Assembly (NCBI GenBank): GCA_034190875.2
Contig: CM067350.1
Coordinates: 19,365,910-19,429,909 of the forward strand
Source: Urechis unicinctus
Lineage: Eukaryota; Annelida; Polychaeta; Xenopneusta; Urechidae
DNA length: 64,000 bases
Reading direction: 5' to 3'
This document shows positions 10,801-20,879 of the stretch, piece after piece. How positions within the stretch are numbered: position 1 is the stretch's first letter; each line of letters begins with the position of its first letter. The translations under genes and the position numbers were made by a program. The notes beneath the pieces were generated by a model. That model did no database searches and had not been told where the DNA came from. It saw only the letters and a program-made list of their open reading frames with translations.

Positions 10801-11043
10801 CTCAGCCATCTGCCTCACAAATGACCTGCGTTTGGAGCCACTTGCAATGCCTGTGGAAAGCAAATCCACTGGAAAAAAATTTGCAGAGCACGTCCTGGTA
10901 GACACCCGAACAAATCTGATAAAAGTAAATTTGGTAGAACAGGTGCAAATAAACCTGTGCATGAAATCAGCTTGAATGAAATCAACTTGCACAGTGTTGA
11001 ACATCATGATGAGTCCAACCTCTTCCATTCCATGCTCAGTCAT
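10801..11043 (+). pseudogene. Gag zinc knuckle of gypsy element 2
   Basis: At 10843-10884 a perfect CCHC box reads CNACGKQIHWKKIC (C-x2-C-x4-H-x4-C). It is preceded by a second, damaged Cys cluster at about 10790. Basic residues follow, as expected of a nucleic-acid-binding Gag tail. The frame stays open to about 11043 with no recognised motif. Confidence 0.75.
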
Positions 11044-11059
11044 CTAAAGCTGATAGGAA

Positions 11060-11411
11060 GGAAGTGTTCACAGAATTGCTCCCACATAACAGCAATCCCT
11101 ATGTAAAAGGTCGTATTCGTCTTAAAATTGATAGTGGTCTCTCAGAACTTTTATGCAGATGTTTGAAACCAAGGATCCAAATGATATCTTGTGCAAGGAC
11201 CCAGTACATTTAACATCTTACAGTGAATATGAAATACCTATTTAGATTTCCTCAACCAAAACCTACAGCGAAAGACAGCCCTGAGACAACAGAGCATAGA
11301 TTCCATGTTGTTGATGTCAATGGTCCTGCAATCATTGGTCTAAGTTCAAGTGAAATCATGAAGTTAATCCAATTTGACAAACAAATGTTAAAGGGGATAT
11401 CCAAAGAATAA
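11060..11411 (+). pseudogene. Retropepsin protease remnant of gypsy element 2
   Basis: RIRLKIDSGLSELL at about 11113-11155 keeps the catalytic Asp-Ser-Gly (11130-11138). A frameshift and stop follow. A second piece (11223-11411) carries FHVVDVNGPAIIGLSSSEIM, the conserved C-terminal 'iiGl' strand and helix of gypsy proteases. The order matches a gag-pol polyprotein. The active site is intact but the chain is broken. Confidence 0.75.
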
Positions 11412-11504
11412 CCATGCCGTCCAACATGTAAACATGAAATCAGTGAAGACCTGAAGTGATATTCCAATATCCAAACTGTTTCGATTGGAATCTTAAAGAG
11501 TGAT

Positions 11505-12060
11505 GTGACACTCAATGTGGAACCGGAAGCAAAACCCCATATTGACTACAGCGCAGTGCCCATACACCTTCATGACAAAATAAAGAATGAACTCATTCGC
11601 ATGGAAACAAATGGTATCATTCGCAAGATATCTGAACCAACAGATTGGTGCTCATCCCTCTTTTATGCAACCAAAGCAAATGGAAGTTTACATGTGTGTG
11701 CCTGGATCCGCGCAAGCTCAACGAGGCACAGAAGCGGTCCCCAAATAATATCCCAACAACAGAAGAGCTCCACCCAAAATTTGCAAATGCAAAATTCTTT
11801 TCAAAACTTGATTGCAAATGTGGCTACTGGAGTGTGAAGCTATCTGACCAATCACAATCGCTTACCACATTCCGCACACCATTCGCCAGGATCATTTCCA
11901 GGAGAAAATGGATGGTTTAGTCAATCAATGTGATGGAATTTCAGATGACATCATCATCTATGGCAAAACCGAAGACGAGCACGGTCAACGTCTCATCAAC
12001 TTTATGAACATTGCTGAAAAAGAAGGCCTGGTGTTGAACTCTCAAACATGCCAGATCAAC
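11505..12060 (+). pseudogene. Reverse transcriptase remnant of gypsy element 2
   Basis: One frame opens with IKNELIRMETNGIIRKISEP and TDWCSSLFYATKANGSL. It then jumps one frame to CLDPRKLNEAQKRS and KFFSKLDCKCGYWSVKLS, with the first catalytic Asp in LD. A deletion removes most of the palm. The next frame begins near 11908 with GISDDIIIYGKTEDEH, where the YxDD-type box reads ISDD. Fingers, part of the palm and the thumb start are present in order. At least two frameshifts and one deletion separate them. Confidence 0.85.
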
Positions 12061-12351
12061 ACATTGACAGAGACTCAAGCCACATACAGCAACATTAAGC
12101 GAGAATGCTCAGAAATTGTCCACGGCATACAACGTTTCCACAACTTCTTACACGGTCGTCAGTTTGATATCACCACTGACCACAAGCCGTTAGAGATGAC
12201 TGTGAAGAAACCTCTACATGCAGCACCTACTCGTCTGCAACGACTCCTGGTCAAGATACAGGGGTATGACTTCAGCGTACAATACCGTCATGGCCCCGCA
12301 ATGACATTGGTAGATACTCTGTCCTGGTTCCCAGGAGACAACGATACTTAG
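12060..12351 (+). pseudogene. RNase H remnant of gypsy element 2
   Basis: Continuing in frame from the RT piece after a deletion, the sequence reads TYSNIKRECSEIVHGIQRFH and FDITTDHKPLEM, then LQRLLVKIQGYDFSVQYRHG. These are the second half of a Ty3/gypsy RNase H with its 'TDHKPLe' Asp. The domain's N-terminal 'DAS..G.G' strand is missing. The stop at 12349 separates it from the integrase. Confidence 0.85.
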
Positions 12352-12419
12352 ATGATCCTTGATTAAAACGTAGACTGTATCGAGCCGGATCTCATCAACT
12401 TCTCGCCAACCAAACGCAG

Positions 12420-13366
12420 AGACCTACGAGAGGAAACTGCACGAGACAAAACTCTCCATGAGTTAGGCCAAATAATATACACAGGCTGGCCAAACACAAA
12501 GAAGGAACTTCCTGCAGAACTGAGAAGTTATTGGCACTATAGAGATGAACTTGCTATGGAAGATGGAATCAAAGGCAGACAAATACTTATTCCAGAAACG
12601 ATGCGCAGTGACATACTATCACATTTACATGAAAGCCATCAAGGAGTTGAGAAGACCAGGAAACTAGCACGGGAAAGCGTTTTTTGGCCAAAGTTTAATG
12701 AAGAGATCGAAAAAATATGCAAACAGTGCACCTTCTGCCAGGAGCTGCAGCCACACAAACAAAAGAGCCATTAATAATGCACGAGAAGCCATGCAAACCA
12801 TGGGTCAAACTGGGCTCTGACTTGTTCAATATTAACGACAGAACATACCTGATTATAAGTGATTACCACAGCAGATTTCCTGTAGTCAAAGTGCTTACAT
12901 CAACTTCAGCAAAATCCGTCTTCACTGTTACCAAAGAAACAGCCTGTTGGGCACACCTGCCGAAATCATTTCTGACAACGGGCCTCAATTTCAAAGAAAT
13001 GCTTGAAATCAGGTGCAGACATAAATAAGGCACTCTTGAACGTGAGAGCTACCTCCCTTAATGGAAGGAAATGCACGAGCTCATGATGAAGCATCCAATA
13101 CATGGAAGCCTGCAACAGTCATAAGCAAAACTAGCGAGCCACGATCTTACATTGTTTGGAATGAGCACGGAAACCTCATACGTCGTAACCGTTGACACTA
13201 ACAAACATCACAACTCGCAAATGAAAATAACACAGAGCCTTACAATAGAGACAGTGAGCCAGTCCGTCTAGAAATGAGACAAACCCTGACAATGACGCCA
13301 CCACAACGAAAAGTGGAAAAATTGTAAGAGCGCCAGAGAGACTCATCCAGTCAAAGTGAATGTTCA
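12420..13366 (+). pseudogene. Integrase remnant of gypsy element 2
   Basis: The frame at 12556-12774 has the HHCC zinc-binding domain: HLHESHQG, then ESVFWPKFNEEIEKICKQCT followed by FCQ. The next frame (12717-13028) has the catalytic core with GSDLF and ISDYHSRFPVV, which carry the first two acidic positions. The DNGPQF motif is intact at 12974-12991 but in a different frame. Most of the core after it, including the last catalytic Glu, is deleted. A late piece at 13320-13360 (GKIVRAPERLIQSK) matches the polyprotein's basic tail. Confidence 0.85.
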
Positions 13367-13387
13367 AATGATCCCATTCCATCAAAC
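13361..13387 (+). repeat. Last bases of the 3' LTR of gypsy element 2
   Basis: TGTTCAAATGATCCCAT matches the last bases of the presumed 5' LTR (8393-8409) exactly over 17 bases, and near-matches continue for a few more. The rest of the 3' LTR appears to be deleted. Confidence 0.45.
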
Positions 13388-13404
13388 AATTTACCTACTA
13401 TATA

Positions 13405-13470
13405 CGTTGTTATTACGTAGTTGTTTGGTAGTGATTACGTAGTGTTTCTACGTTATGATTACGTAAAAGC
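13405..13470 (+). repeat. TACGTA-rich block, left
   Basis: Three TACGTA hexamers (13414-13419, 13436-13441, 13460-13465) in similar contexts such as TATTACGTAGTTG and GATTACGTAGTG. An equivalent block lies at 22645-22740. Both flank the CACTA-like gene pair. Confidence 0.5.
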
Positions 13471-13479
13471 AAAATGTAC

Positions 13480-14440
13480 ATAAAGTTGGTTATCAACTAG
13501 TTAGTTAATTTGGCTGGCTCTCCTCAGAATCGGAACTTTTAATGACTGGAAGAGAGGGGTGGGCTTTCTTTTATTGGATGTAGAAGCCCGTGCCTGTCAA
13601 CATATAGGATAGAGGATTATGTAATAAGTGGATATATTTCACAGATTTATAAAACAGTATGATTCTGTAATTCATATCACATTAATGCTTATAAAGAGAA
13701 AAAATCCACAGGATTCATTTAAGGGTGTCCAATAAGCATCTTGCACTCTAATATGGAGCAGCCCTTTTAAAATTAATACCCTGTGATATCTGAGTGTTCA
13801 ACTTAATACATGGCACACTACAATTCCCGAAGCTCAAACCACTTGCTAACTCTTACCCCCACACACTTCCTAATAACTTGCTCAATGCAATAGGACCCGG
13901 TTAAAAATTGCATGCATTAATGCGCATCAGTATAGTTAGCTGAAAGAAATATCCACCTCGCTTGCTCGGTGCATGTTTTAACGTTTCGGTAATCTGTCGA
14001 TTTCGTCCGCCAGACATTTAGGGTGGATTCTTCTGCAAGCCTCTGTTTTCACAGTTGAAAGAACAATTGAGACAACACATACTTTCTGAGTACATAATAA
14101 GACAGAGTTTGAATTTGCTGACTGATAATGATGAAGCTTGATCACAAAACAGATCATGCATTCTCTGAACTAACATTATGGGTTGTATACATACTTTATA
14201 TGGTCGGACATAGGGCAAGTTGCTCCAAGGCCCTCTTGTTCTTTATGCCCTTCATGTTATATTGTCCCCAGAGGTGAAAGGTGCCCACCTGCCTCAACAT
14301 TTTTCTGACTGAACCCCCCACATTATGTCCCCCTAAAGCGCTCAGCATGTGAACCTGCCGAAGGAACATAGACTAACAGATTATTTGCGCTTTAAACTTA
14401 TTTACAGGATTCACACACAAAAAAGTAATTAATTTACCCT
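13480..14440. other. Non-coding stretch, nothing supported
   Basis: AT-rich with only short chance frames. A minus-strand piece near 14230-14390 could be part of the second ORF's last exon, but no motif was recognised. Confidence 0.4.
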
Positions 14441-14449
14441 GAAGAGCTA

Positions 14450-16079
14450 ACATCATTGACAGCAGCAATTATCAGCTTTTGGGTCCCATGAGCTGAATCT
14501 GTCAACTCTCTCAAAAAGTTCTCCAGATCATCCGAAGTGTCCAGAAGATTCTCCACTAAATCCTACATGACCTCCACTTGATTGGTTGGCCGTGAAGGTT
14601 GGCACTGCTGCAGTTGTTAAATAAGTGCTGACTGCCCCTCAATCAGATCCCTCATCTCCGCCAGAGACATGAGGACCTGGAAATCTGTAGTTATTAGTGT
14701 AACACAATGAATATCAAACACATGCTAAATTAAAGGTGAATAATTTCAATTTACAAGATACAAGACTGAACAATATGATTGATCAATATACTTCACCAGA
14801 TATAAATTTCAGTGCTTTACTCACTATCTGACAAGTTGATTTGACTTGTGCAATGGGTTGAGAGTGATGAAACGGATCCTTTACCTGAGCACATAAGAAA
14901 TTCAGCAAACACTGCTAGAACAAAAACTTGTTGGTGTAATTAGATAAAATTTACCATGTAGGGAAATAGTTATAAAATTTCAAAAGCATAAATTGATTCT
15001 TTTCCAATACTGGAGGAATCCGTGATTTCCCTCTGCAGCGGCTGCATTGAACGTGGCAGCGCCGTATTGAAGTAACCTAAATTATGTTTTAAAGTTTATT
15101 TTATGTCATATTCCACCAAGACAATTAAGTTAATTCAGGTGATAAAATATTCTAGACCATATAAAGATGACATTGTTGATGATTGATGTTGCAAATTGCA
15201 CTGACAGTTACTAATACAGTTACCAGAAATATCACCATATTTCTTTTCATTCTCGTTGATGGTGGGATCATCTGGCAGTAGTTGTATTAATCCTGAATGT
15301 GCTGACAAACCAGGCCGTTCTGCCAATTGACCAACTTTCTGTCCAACTAATTTCTTTTTTTACTGGACAACTCTGTTGTCTCCTTCATCTGTATTTCAAG
15401 GATTAACTTTAGGTCAAATATGTAACAACAAAAAATTATCGAGAGCATAATTTGAATGGTTTTAAAATAAGATGTGTAACATGGCTATGAAAGTATAGTA
15501 ACTGGTCAAACATGCTGAAAGTACACTAACCACAACCATCCTCCGAGTCAGACTCATCCTCCACAAAACGCCTCAATTTTTTCGATTGTCTTTTAGGGGT
15601 TTCATTGTCATTGGAGAGGTTTCTGGCCCTGTGCTGAGCTGCTGATAGTTTTCTGTGATATCAAATAATGCACCAAATAGCATGGACTTGGGGCTAAAGC
15701 TATCAATATTGACATTATTAATTCATGCTGTAAGGTGATTTTAAGGCAAAGATATATCAAGTTATGCACTTGCCACAATACGAGAGAATAGCAATAGGAT
15801 GCAGAGTCCATTAAGTCTTGTCTGGTAGTTCTCTTCTCTCTACCCTTCTTGTGTGCTTGTCCCTTGGCCAGAAAAATTGAAACTAAAAATATCAAACAAA
15901 TGAGTCCCATCATAATGCACCTCACCACATACCCCCACTCAATGTCAAATCAATTATCATACATATTTGCCTACATATTGTTTGCTCACCTCATCTTGGC
16001 TAACGATCCAAGTTTTTGGCACTAAAGATACCTAGTCATCTTCATTCAGAAATTTAACGACCACATATTCTTAAACCAT
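14450..16079 (-). pseudogene. Second ORF of the CACTA-like element, broken, at least five exon pieces
   Basis: Minus strand, 5' to 3'. Exon piece 16079-15990 starts ATG, then has a TAA two codons in and a later TAG. It reads YVVVKFLNEDD and VSLVPKTWIVSQDE and ends at a GTGAGC donor. Piece 15883-15768 follows a TTTTTAG acceptor and reads FFWPRDKHTRRVERRELPDK; it also has a stop. Piece 15652-15531 is flanked by CACAG and GTTAGT and is basic then acidic (KRQSKKLRRFVEDESDSEDG). Pieces at about 15400-15240 and 14690-14450 follow. The last (SLAEMRDLIEGQSAL onward) looks coiled-coil-like. The 'vv.fl...vs.vp..W' plus 'WP' pattern matches an accessory protein family I associate with such transposons. 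Its function is unknown. Confidence 0.5.
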
Positions 16080-16539
16080 GGTGAACTGCAAACATACATA
16101 CAGTTCATAGTTTGGTAAGCAGCTTCTAAGCAAGCCTATGAATCTCAATGTAAATCATGGCAAAACAAGTAACACCAAATATAAGATAACATTAGATCTT
16201 GACTGATTGTCCAGGGCCTTGAGGATACTATCAGCATTATTAACAAGATAGATAAATATTACTAGAAAAACTAAGCATGCCTTAAATAAAGTCATAAATT
16301 CACTGTAGGTAAACTTATTTAATGCAACAACTGAAAAAAAGGAACTTACATATTAAAGGTCAACTACAAAGATTTTTTTTATTCCATTTTTCCAAAGTTC
16401 TATGTTTTAAATGGGTATCGTGACCAAAATAAGGTGACTGCGTGCTTTTTTTCTTTAAGAAAAATGATTTTTAAATGTATATTTCCCACGTCGAATCTGA
16501 CAAGATACCGCTCAGTAAAATTCGTGAATTTCCGCACAG

Positions 16540-16548
16540 TGACGTCAT
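16540..16548 (+). promoter_or_regulatory. CRE-like palindrome near left end of the Kolobok-type element
   Basis: TGACGTCAT, a full CREB/ATF site by sequence. It lies upstream of the THAP exon, so it could act as a promoter element. A second TGACGTCA sits at 20621-20628 near the right end. Confidence 0.45.
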
Positions 16549-16726
16549 TCGGGTTGTTTGCGAATATTCATCGCCATCTTTAGCCTTCCCGGTTGGTTGA
16601 CAGCGTGTGACTAACTCGTCTTTCTTCAGGGTCTTGTGCGTTTCTTGGTGTGGATTATGCCTTATTGTTGAGCGTTTGGTTATCGGAACAATGAGAAGTC
16701 AGGCGTGATTTTTTTTGTTTCTAAAA

Positions 16727-16906
16727 TACATATGCGCCGCATATGGTTGTCGAAAGTCATGCGTAAACACTGGAATCCCTTATAGTTTTACGACAGTTCT
16801 ATGTTCTGATCATTTCGAGAAAAATGCTTATGAGACTGACCCAAAGCTGCTGAAAAGTCTAGGATTTCGTAAGAAACCTAGGCTCCGAAATGGTATTGGC
16901 AGCTGA
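16727..16906 (+). pseudogene. THAP-type zinc finger exon, internally deleted
   Basis: The frame reads KYICAAYGCRKSCVNTGIP, then VLCSDHFEKNAYETDPKLL and GFRKKPRLRNG. THAP domains bind DNA through a C2CH zinc site, C-x2-4-C then C-x2-H. Both halves are here (CAAYGC and CSDH), as are the HF and the basic tail. Only about a dozen residues separate the halves, instead of 35 or more. The central segment with the conserved Trp is therefore deleted. No ATG opens the frame, which starts downstream of an interrupted leader near 16690. A TGA at 16904 ends the piece. In Kolobok-type elements the domain would recognise the transposon ends. Confidence 0.65.
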
Positions 16907-17279
16907 GCAGATAGATAAATCAAGTGACAGTGGTGAATCACTGACTGAGGTGTCACACTCAAGTACTGCCGACCTAGGCTAGGCGAAGAAACTTCGCCTG
17001 TCAGCGTCCGCGCTGTTTGCTACACCAGGGGCGAGTGCCTTGCCGTCTGCCGACCATGAAGCTTGCTCTCACTTGTCATTAAGGGTGCAGGCAAATGTTT
17101 TGGTGAGTGTCACAAGGCAACTGCATTATTATATATGATGAAATGCATTGGCAGGGATAACTTCAGTTGTATGCATCCATGTGTCTTTTCAATTTGTAAA
17201 CATTTACATCCTTAAAGGCTATGATGAATGAAATTGTAGCATACTTATTGTATTGATACCATAGATGGCTGACAAGTCT

Positions 17280-17520
17280 CTACAGACACAGAGTTCTATC
17301 TTTCCTGAGATAAAGAAATATTCAAGAGGTACCCAAGTTTGCCCATCTCACCAAAAGTGTCACCAGGGACACCCAATATGAGCCCCAGGAGGAATCTGTT
17401 GGACTGGTGGACAGCGATGATGAGATGGAAACTGACCCTGACTATGTTTTCACTGACGAAGTGATGATGCTGAAATGGAAACTGATGATGACATGGCGTT
17501 TGAAGAACTGTAAATACTGT
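17280..17520 (+). pseudogene. Acidic exon of the Kolobok-type transposase
   Basis: Reads TQYEPQEESVGLVDSDDEME, then TDPDYVFTDE. After a one-base frameshift near 17460 it continues DDAEMETDDDMAFEEL. The strongly acidic, repeated E-M-E-T-D pattern is protein-like and lies between the THAP exon and the next transposase block, on the same strand. The following frame (to about 17634) includes KYCFVCS, a possible remnant of a Cys-pair motif. Its function within the protein is unknown. Confidence 0.5.
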
Positions 17521-17664
17521 TTTGTTTGTAGTGTAATCACAGGGTTTTATTTGATGGAAGAAAAATTGAGCTCACAGAATGCTTATGTACAGTGGGTGTT
17601 TGATCTGGAGGATGGCCCTAGTCAGAATCAATGATATCGGGGGAGTTTTGCTTGTTTTGAGCAA

Positions 17665-17799
17665 ATCGGCATGAATTGACACCGTAAGATGTGGGATTGC
17701 CAACCTTTTACAGGAGCTATGCCCGCAGGGAATTTGTTTATGGTTTCAGGGATTTTTGTTAGTGGCAGTAGTGCTATTAGAACGCTGAACATGTTCAGG
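17665..17799 (+). pseudogene. Kolobok-type transposase core exon fragment
   Basis: One frame gives KMWDCQPFTGAMPAGNLFMV followed by SGIFVSGSSAIRTLNMFR. It ends at a good splice donor (AG|GTATGG at 17798-17804). From memory, the pattern 'W.sqP.....paGNl.l...i.fsG.s..k...f' is characteristic of THAP-linked transposon proteins in invertebrates. A TGA lies nine codons upstream of the Trp. The next possible exon starts at 18011. Confidence 0.55.
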
Positions 17800-18010
17800 T
17801 ATGGGATAATCCCAAGCCTGTCAAAGTACCAATTTCTTTTGGTGTGAACATGCATTAATCTAAAATGAAACGTTATTTTGACATTTATTTCCGAAACCTG
17901 AATAAGTTTCATTTGCACAAACATTGTTACCCAATTAAAAATTGACATATAATATAACTTACTTATTATATGACTATCATAAAATATGAATATCATTGAT
18001 TTGCTTCAGA

Positions 18011-18142
18011 CTATGTACATCAGGTGCTTGATCTAAGGCAAAAATACCTAAGCTACAGACTTGCTGAGGTCCTTGCAGATGACAGGACTGACCCACCACC
18101 TCTCAGTACAAGAAACCTGGCAAGGATCTTCTCGTAGGTGCT
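18011..18142 (+). pseudogene. Possible further exon of the Kolobok-type element
   Basis: After a TTGCTTCAG acceptor, the sequence reads DYVHQVLDLRQKYLSYRLAE and then VLADDRTDPPPLSTRNLARI before a stop. It is open and charged, and lies in the same orientation as the upstream exons. No motif was recognised. The neighbouring 1.5 kb insertion begins 150 bases downstream. Confidence 0.35.
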
Positions 18143-18291
18143 CACAGGTGTCGATGACCTGTATATTTGCCGCCCGGGTCAGGGAAGGATTTTCTAACAG
18201 CTGTTACCACACAGGCTGCCAGCACTTTCCTGTTTCTTTTGCCCAGTCTGTGCCATATCCAGAGTGTAAACTGGCGGTAAGCTAGATACCA

Positions 18292-19754
18292 GGGGCCGTA
18301 TCCATAAAGAAACTTAAGTCCGCAAACTCAGGTTTTTGAGACGGCAAGCTGAGCTGGCCGTCTTAACCGTATCCATAAAGAATCTTAAGTCTTCTAGCAT
18401 GCTCAACTCTGAGTCAGCTAGGTAGCTGACTTAAGTTCGCTAGCTCAAACTTAAAAATTGCGGTCCAACGGTAATGTTTCCAGGAAAATGCTTTCACAGA
18501 TATGAATAAGAACATGTATGTTCTTGAAATGAACCAAATCATAATCAGCCGTTCGTTATTTATGACACACCAATTTTTATCGGGATATTTGAATAATTTA
18601 CGCAGCAACTTGTTTTCGTAAAAACGAAGCGGGCAATTCTTCACAAGCAGTCGGGTCGCTTAGGAGAGGCTGTTGTTTCCTAGAAAGCGAGGCAGCTTGC
18701 AGTAGTCTAGCTCCGAATTAGGAGTGTTTTGCGGGATAATCTGAGTGAATGGGAGTTTCCAAGTGAATAGAGTATCCATTCACGATTTGTCATGTCACAG
18801 ATAAATTTCTTAAACTTCAGTAATCAAAGCAACGGCGCCAAGATTCACATTTAGTATTATTGAATACTAGCAAAGCAGGCTCCAAGCCTACAAATCTATG
18901 AATCCACTTCATGATAACATGGCAGATATTGAAAGTGCCCCCAAAGCACACAAACGACAAGGGTTATTTTGCAATAAAAAAACCGTTTTATACGTCAAAG
19001 ACAACGACACGTCATAGACTAATGACGCGCAGTGACCCAGTAACGCGCGAATTCCGGCAACAAGTCAAACAACAAAACTCAACTAGGATTGTTTGTATTT
19101 ATCGCGGAATAATAATGTTATTAGTGCAAGCATGGTCGATGGAATTATTTCCCAATCGTGTGGATTAGCTGTGATTATATTTCCGATTATAAACAATGGT
19201 TCATCGTGTCGCTGGCGTAGAGCCTTGTGGTCATGTTCATGGATAACAATCATTACAATGCCGTAGATTGGAGTGCTGAGAGTATATTGAAACTCGTATA
19301 TTATACCTGATATCACCGTATATTATACTTTATACCATATAATATTGTACAGCCGGATTGAAAAAAGGTGAGTGACATATTCATAAACAACCAGTTTAAA
19401 GGCTATTCCTTTTTTACTTTGTTTTGATAAACGATCGACAGTACTAGGTCTAGACTGTATTATATAAAATAGTCAGACTAGAATACTTCCATTCCTTCGT
19501 CTAAATCGACAAGTCTTAGCCACTTTATTCCATTTTCTGTCTAATGAACACAGAGACAAACTATGATCGCGAAGGTACATGAGTGAAATTATAGCCACTA
19601 ATCGTTTTTGGCTGTTTGCCAGCCTTGAGCTGGCGGTCTCAGCTGAGTTCGCTAAAAATTGGCTTTGTGGATACGCCTGAGTTCGCGGACTCAGGTTAGT
19701 ACGCCGACTCAAGTTAAGACGACTCAAGTTAAGATTCTTTATGGATACGGCCCC
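18292..19754. mobile_element. Non-autonomous DNA transposon, copy 2
   Basis: Same element as 8654-10150. The ends are GGGGCCGTATCCATAAAGAA at 18292 and its exact inverse ending at 19754. The interior aligns along most of its length with small substitutions and indels, including a diverged patch near 19190-19230 and a missing block near 19545. The GTATCCATAAAG motif is repeated at 18369 and, inverted, near 19670. It is inserted in the Kolobok-type element, so it is younger than that insertion. No transposase is encoded. A clear target duplication was not visible here (flanks ACCA and TGAA). Confidence 0.85.
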
Positions 19755-19755
19755 T

Positions 19756-20834
19756 GAATAATCTGAAGCAATATGTCAATTAGTTGTCTATGGTTTTAAA
19801 ATAAGTTCTATAGTTAAAAAAACAATTGTCATTTGTCAACCATTCCCTCACTTCATAATTTTATTGTTAGCTCTGCCTCTGGATTTCATGTAACTGGCAT
19901 AATTTATTCTTGGCTATGTGAAATTTATTGTAGTTCAACAATATGAACACTGAATATTTTACGCAGTGGAATTAATGTTCCCTTTGTAATAAATATGATT
20001 GTTCAACCACAAACCATCCTTTTTGGTAACAATAATGGCTAACTTACTCATCGTAGAGACCTCATCTCCAACAGGTCTGTCCATTTGAATAGATTCAAAT
20101 TTGACACTTCCAGCACATTTTTATTCATGCAGCTAGCCAGGAATCTGGGATGCTTGGTGATGACAAAGCTACATTCACTAGCCAAGTACTATTTGTTGTA
20201 GTAGTTAGGTCTGTCAACATACCACCCTCAACTTACAGAATGTGTAAATTTATTGGTTAAATGAAACTAACGATTATGTTTTACCAGTTAATATAGTTCA
20301 ATAAAACTTGGGAAGGGTATTCTAAAACTTACCATTCATCGAAATCTTTTGTTGATTCTTCATCCAAAGCGGACCCTTGATTTAGACTTAGAGCTCCCGG
20401 TGTCATTTCATAGTGTGACTTGAATTTTTCAACTCCCGTCCGTATTGGCTCAAATAAATAGTCATCGACATGATTTGCCCCGATGTTATGCTATGGGGAC
20501 TCGTAAACTTCATCAGAAGACGACATGGCTTGTCAAAACGGTGTAATTTTAAAATCCAAACAATCGTTTTTTCGCTCGCTCGCTTGCAGTCAAATTCTCT
20601 TGGAGGCAGCGCAGCAGGAATGACGTCACGCAACGTGCACCTAGCGGCCAACTGAGGCAAAATGGCATCGAAAAGATGGCTTCGTATTTTCTTCCGAATG
20701 AAACCTTATCGGTGGATTTTTAGTACTTATGCAGTCCGTTGCAATGAATTATGGGTCCCCGTTGCTTTATGAGTTATTAATCTTCAATTTGAAACACATT
20801 ATAAAGAAATGATGAAAATCGTTGTAGTTGACCT
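19756..20834. other. Right part of the Kolobok-type element, no coding recognised
   Basis: Short opposing frames occur at 20403-20660 (minus) and 20470-20655 (plus), with no motif. A CRE palindrome TGACGTCA lies at 20621-20628, about 206 bases inside the right end. The rest appears to be non-coding transposon sequence. Confidence 0.5.
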
Positions 20835-20879
20835 TTAATATTCGTACAGTATTGTCATGGACAGACATTTTCACTGATC

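Larger units (their letters stand above)
8040..13387 (+). mobile_element. Second decayed Ty3/gypsy-type LTR retrotransposon
   Basis: The parts follow in order on the plus strand: LTR-like region, gag start, 1.5 kb DNA-transposon insertion, gag, zinc knuckle, protease, RT, RNase H, integrase and a short piece matching the LTR end. The 17 bases TGTTCAAATGATCCCAT occur at 8393-8409, near the end of the presumed 5' LTR. They recur at 13361-13377, just after the integrase C-terminus. This suggests that only the last bases of the 3' LTR survive. Many frameshifts and deletions rule out activity. Confidence 0.8.
16353..20838 (+). mobile_element. Kolobok-type TTAA transposon carrying a THAP exon (16357-20834 plus TTAA duplications)
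   Basis: The ends are inverted repeats: AGGTCAACTACAAAGATTTT at 16357-16376 and its near-perfect complement at 20815-20834 (one mismatch). Both ends abut TTAA (16353-16356 and 20835-20838), the target duplication typical of Kolobok and piggyBac elements. The interior has a THAP-like exon and transposase-like exons on the plus strand. This supports Kolobok, some of whose members encode THAP domains. The element interrupts the minus-strand CACTA-like unit and is itself interrupted at 18292-19754. Without that insertion it is about 3.0 kb. CRE palindromes lie about 183 and 206 bases inside the two ends. Confidence 0.85.
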
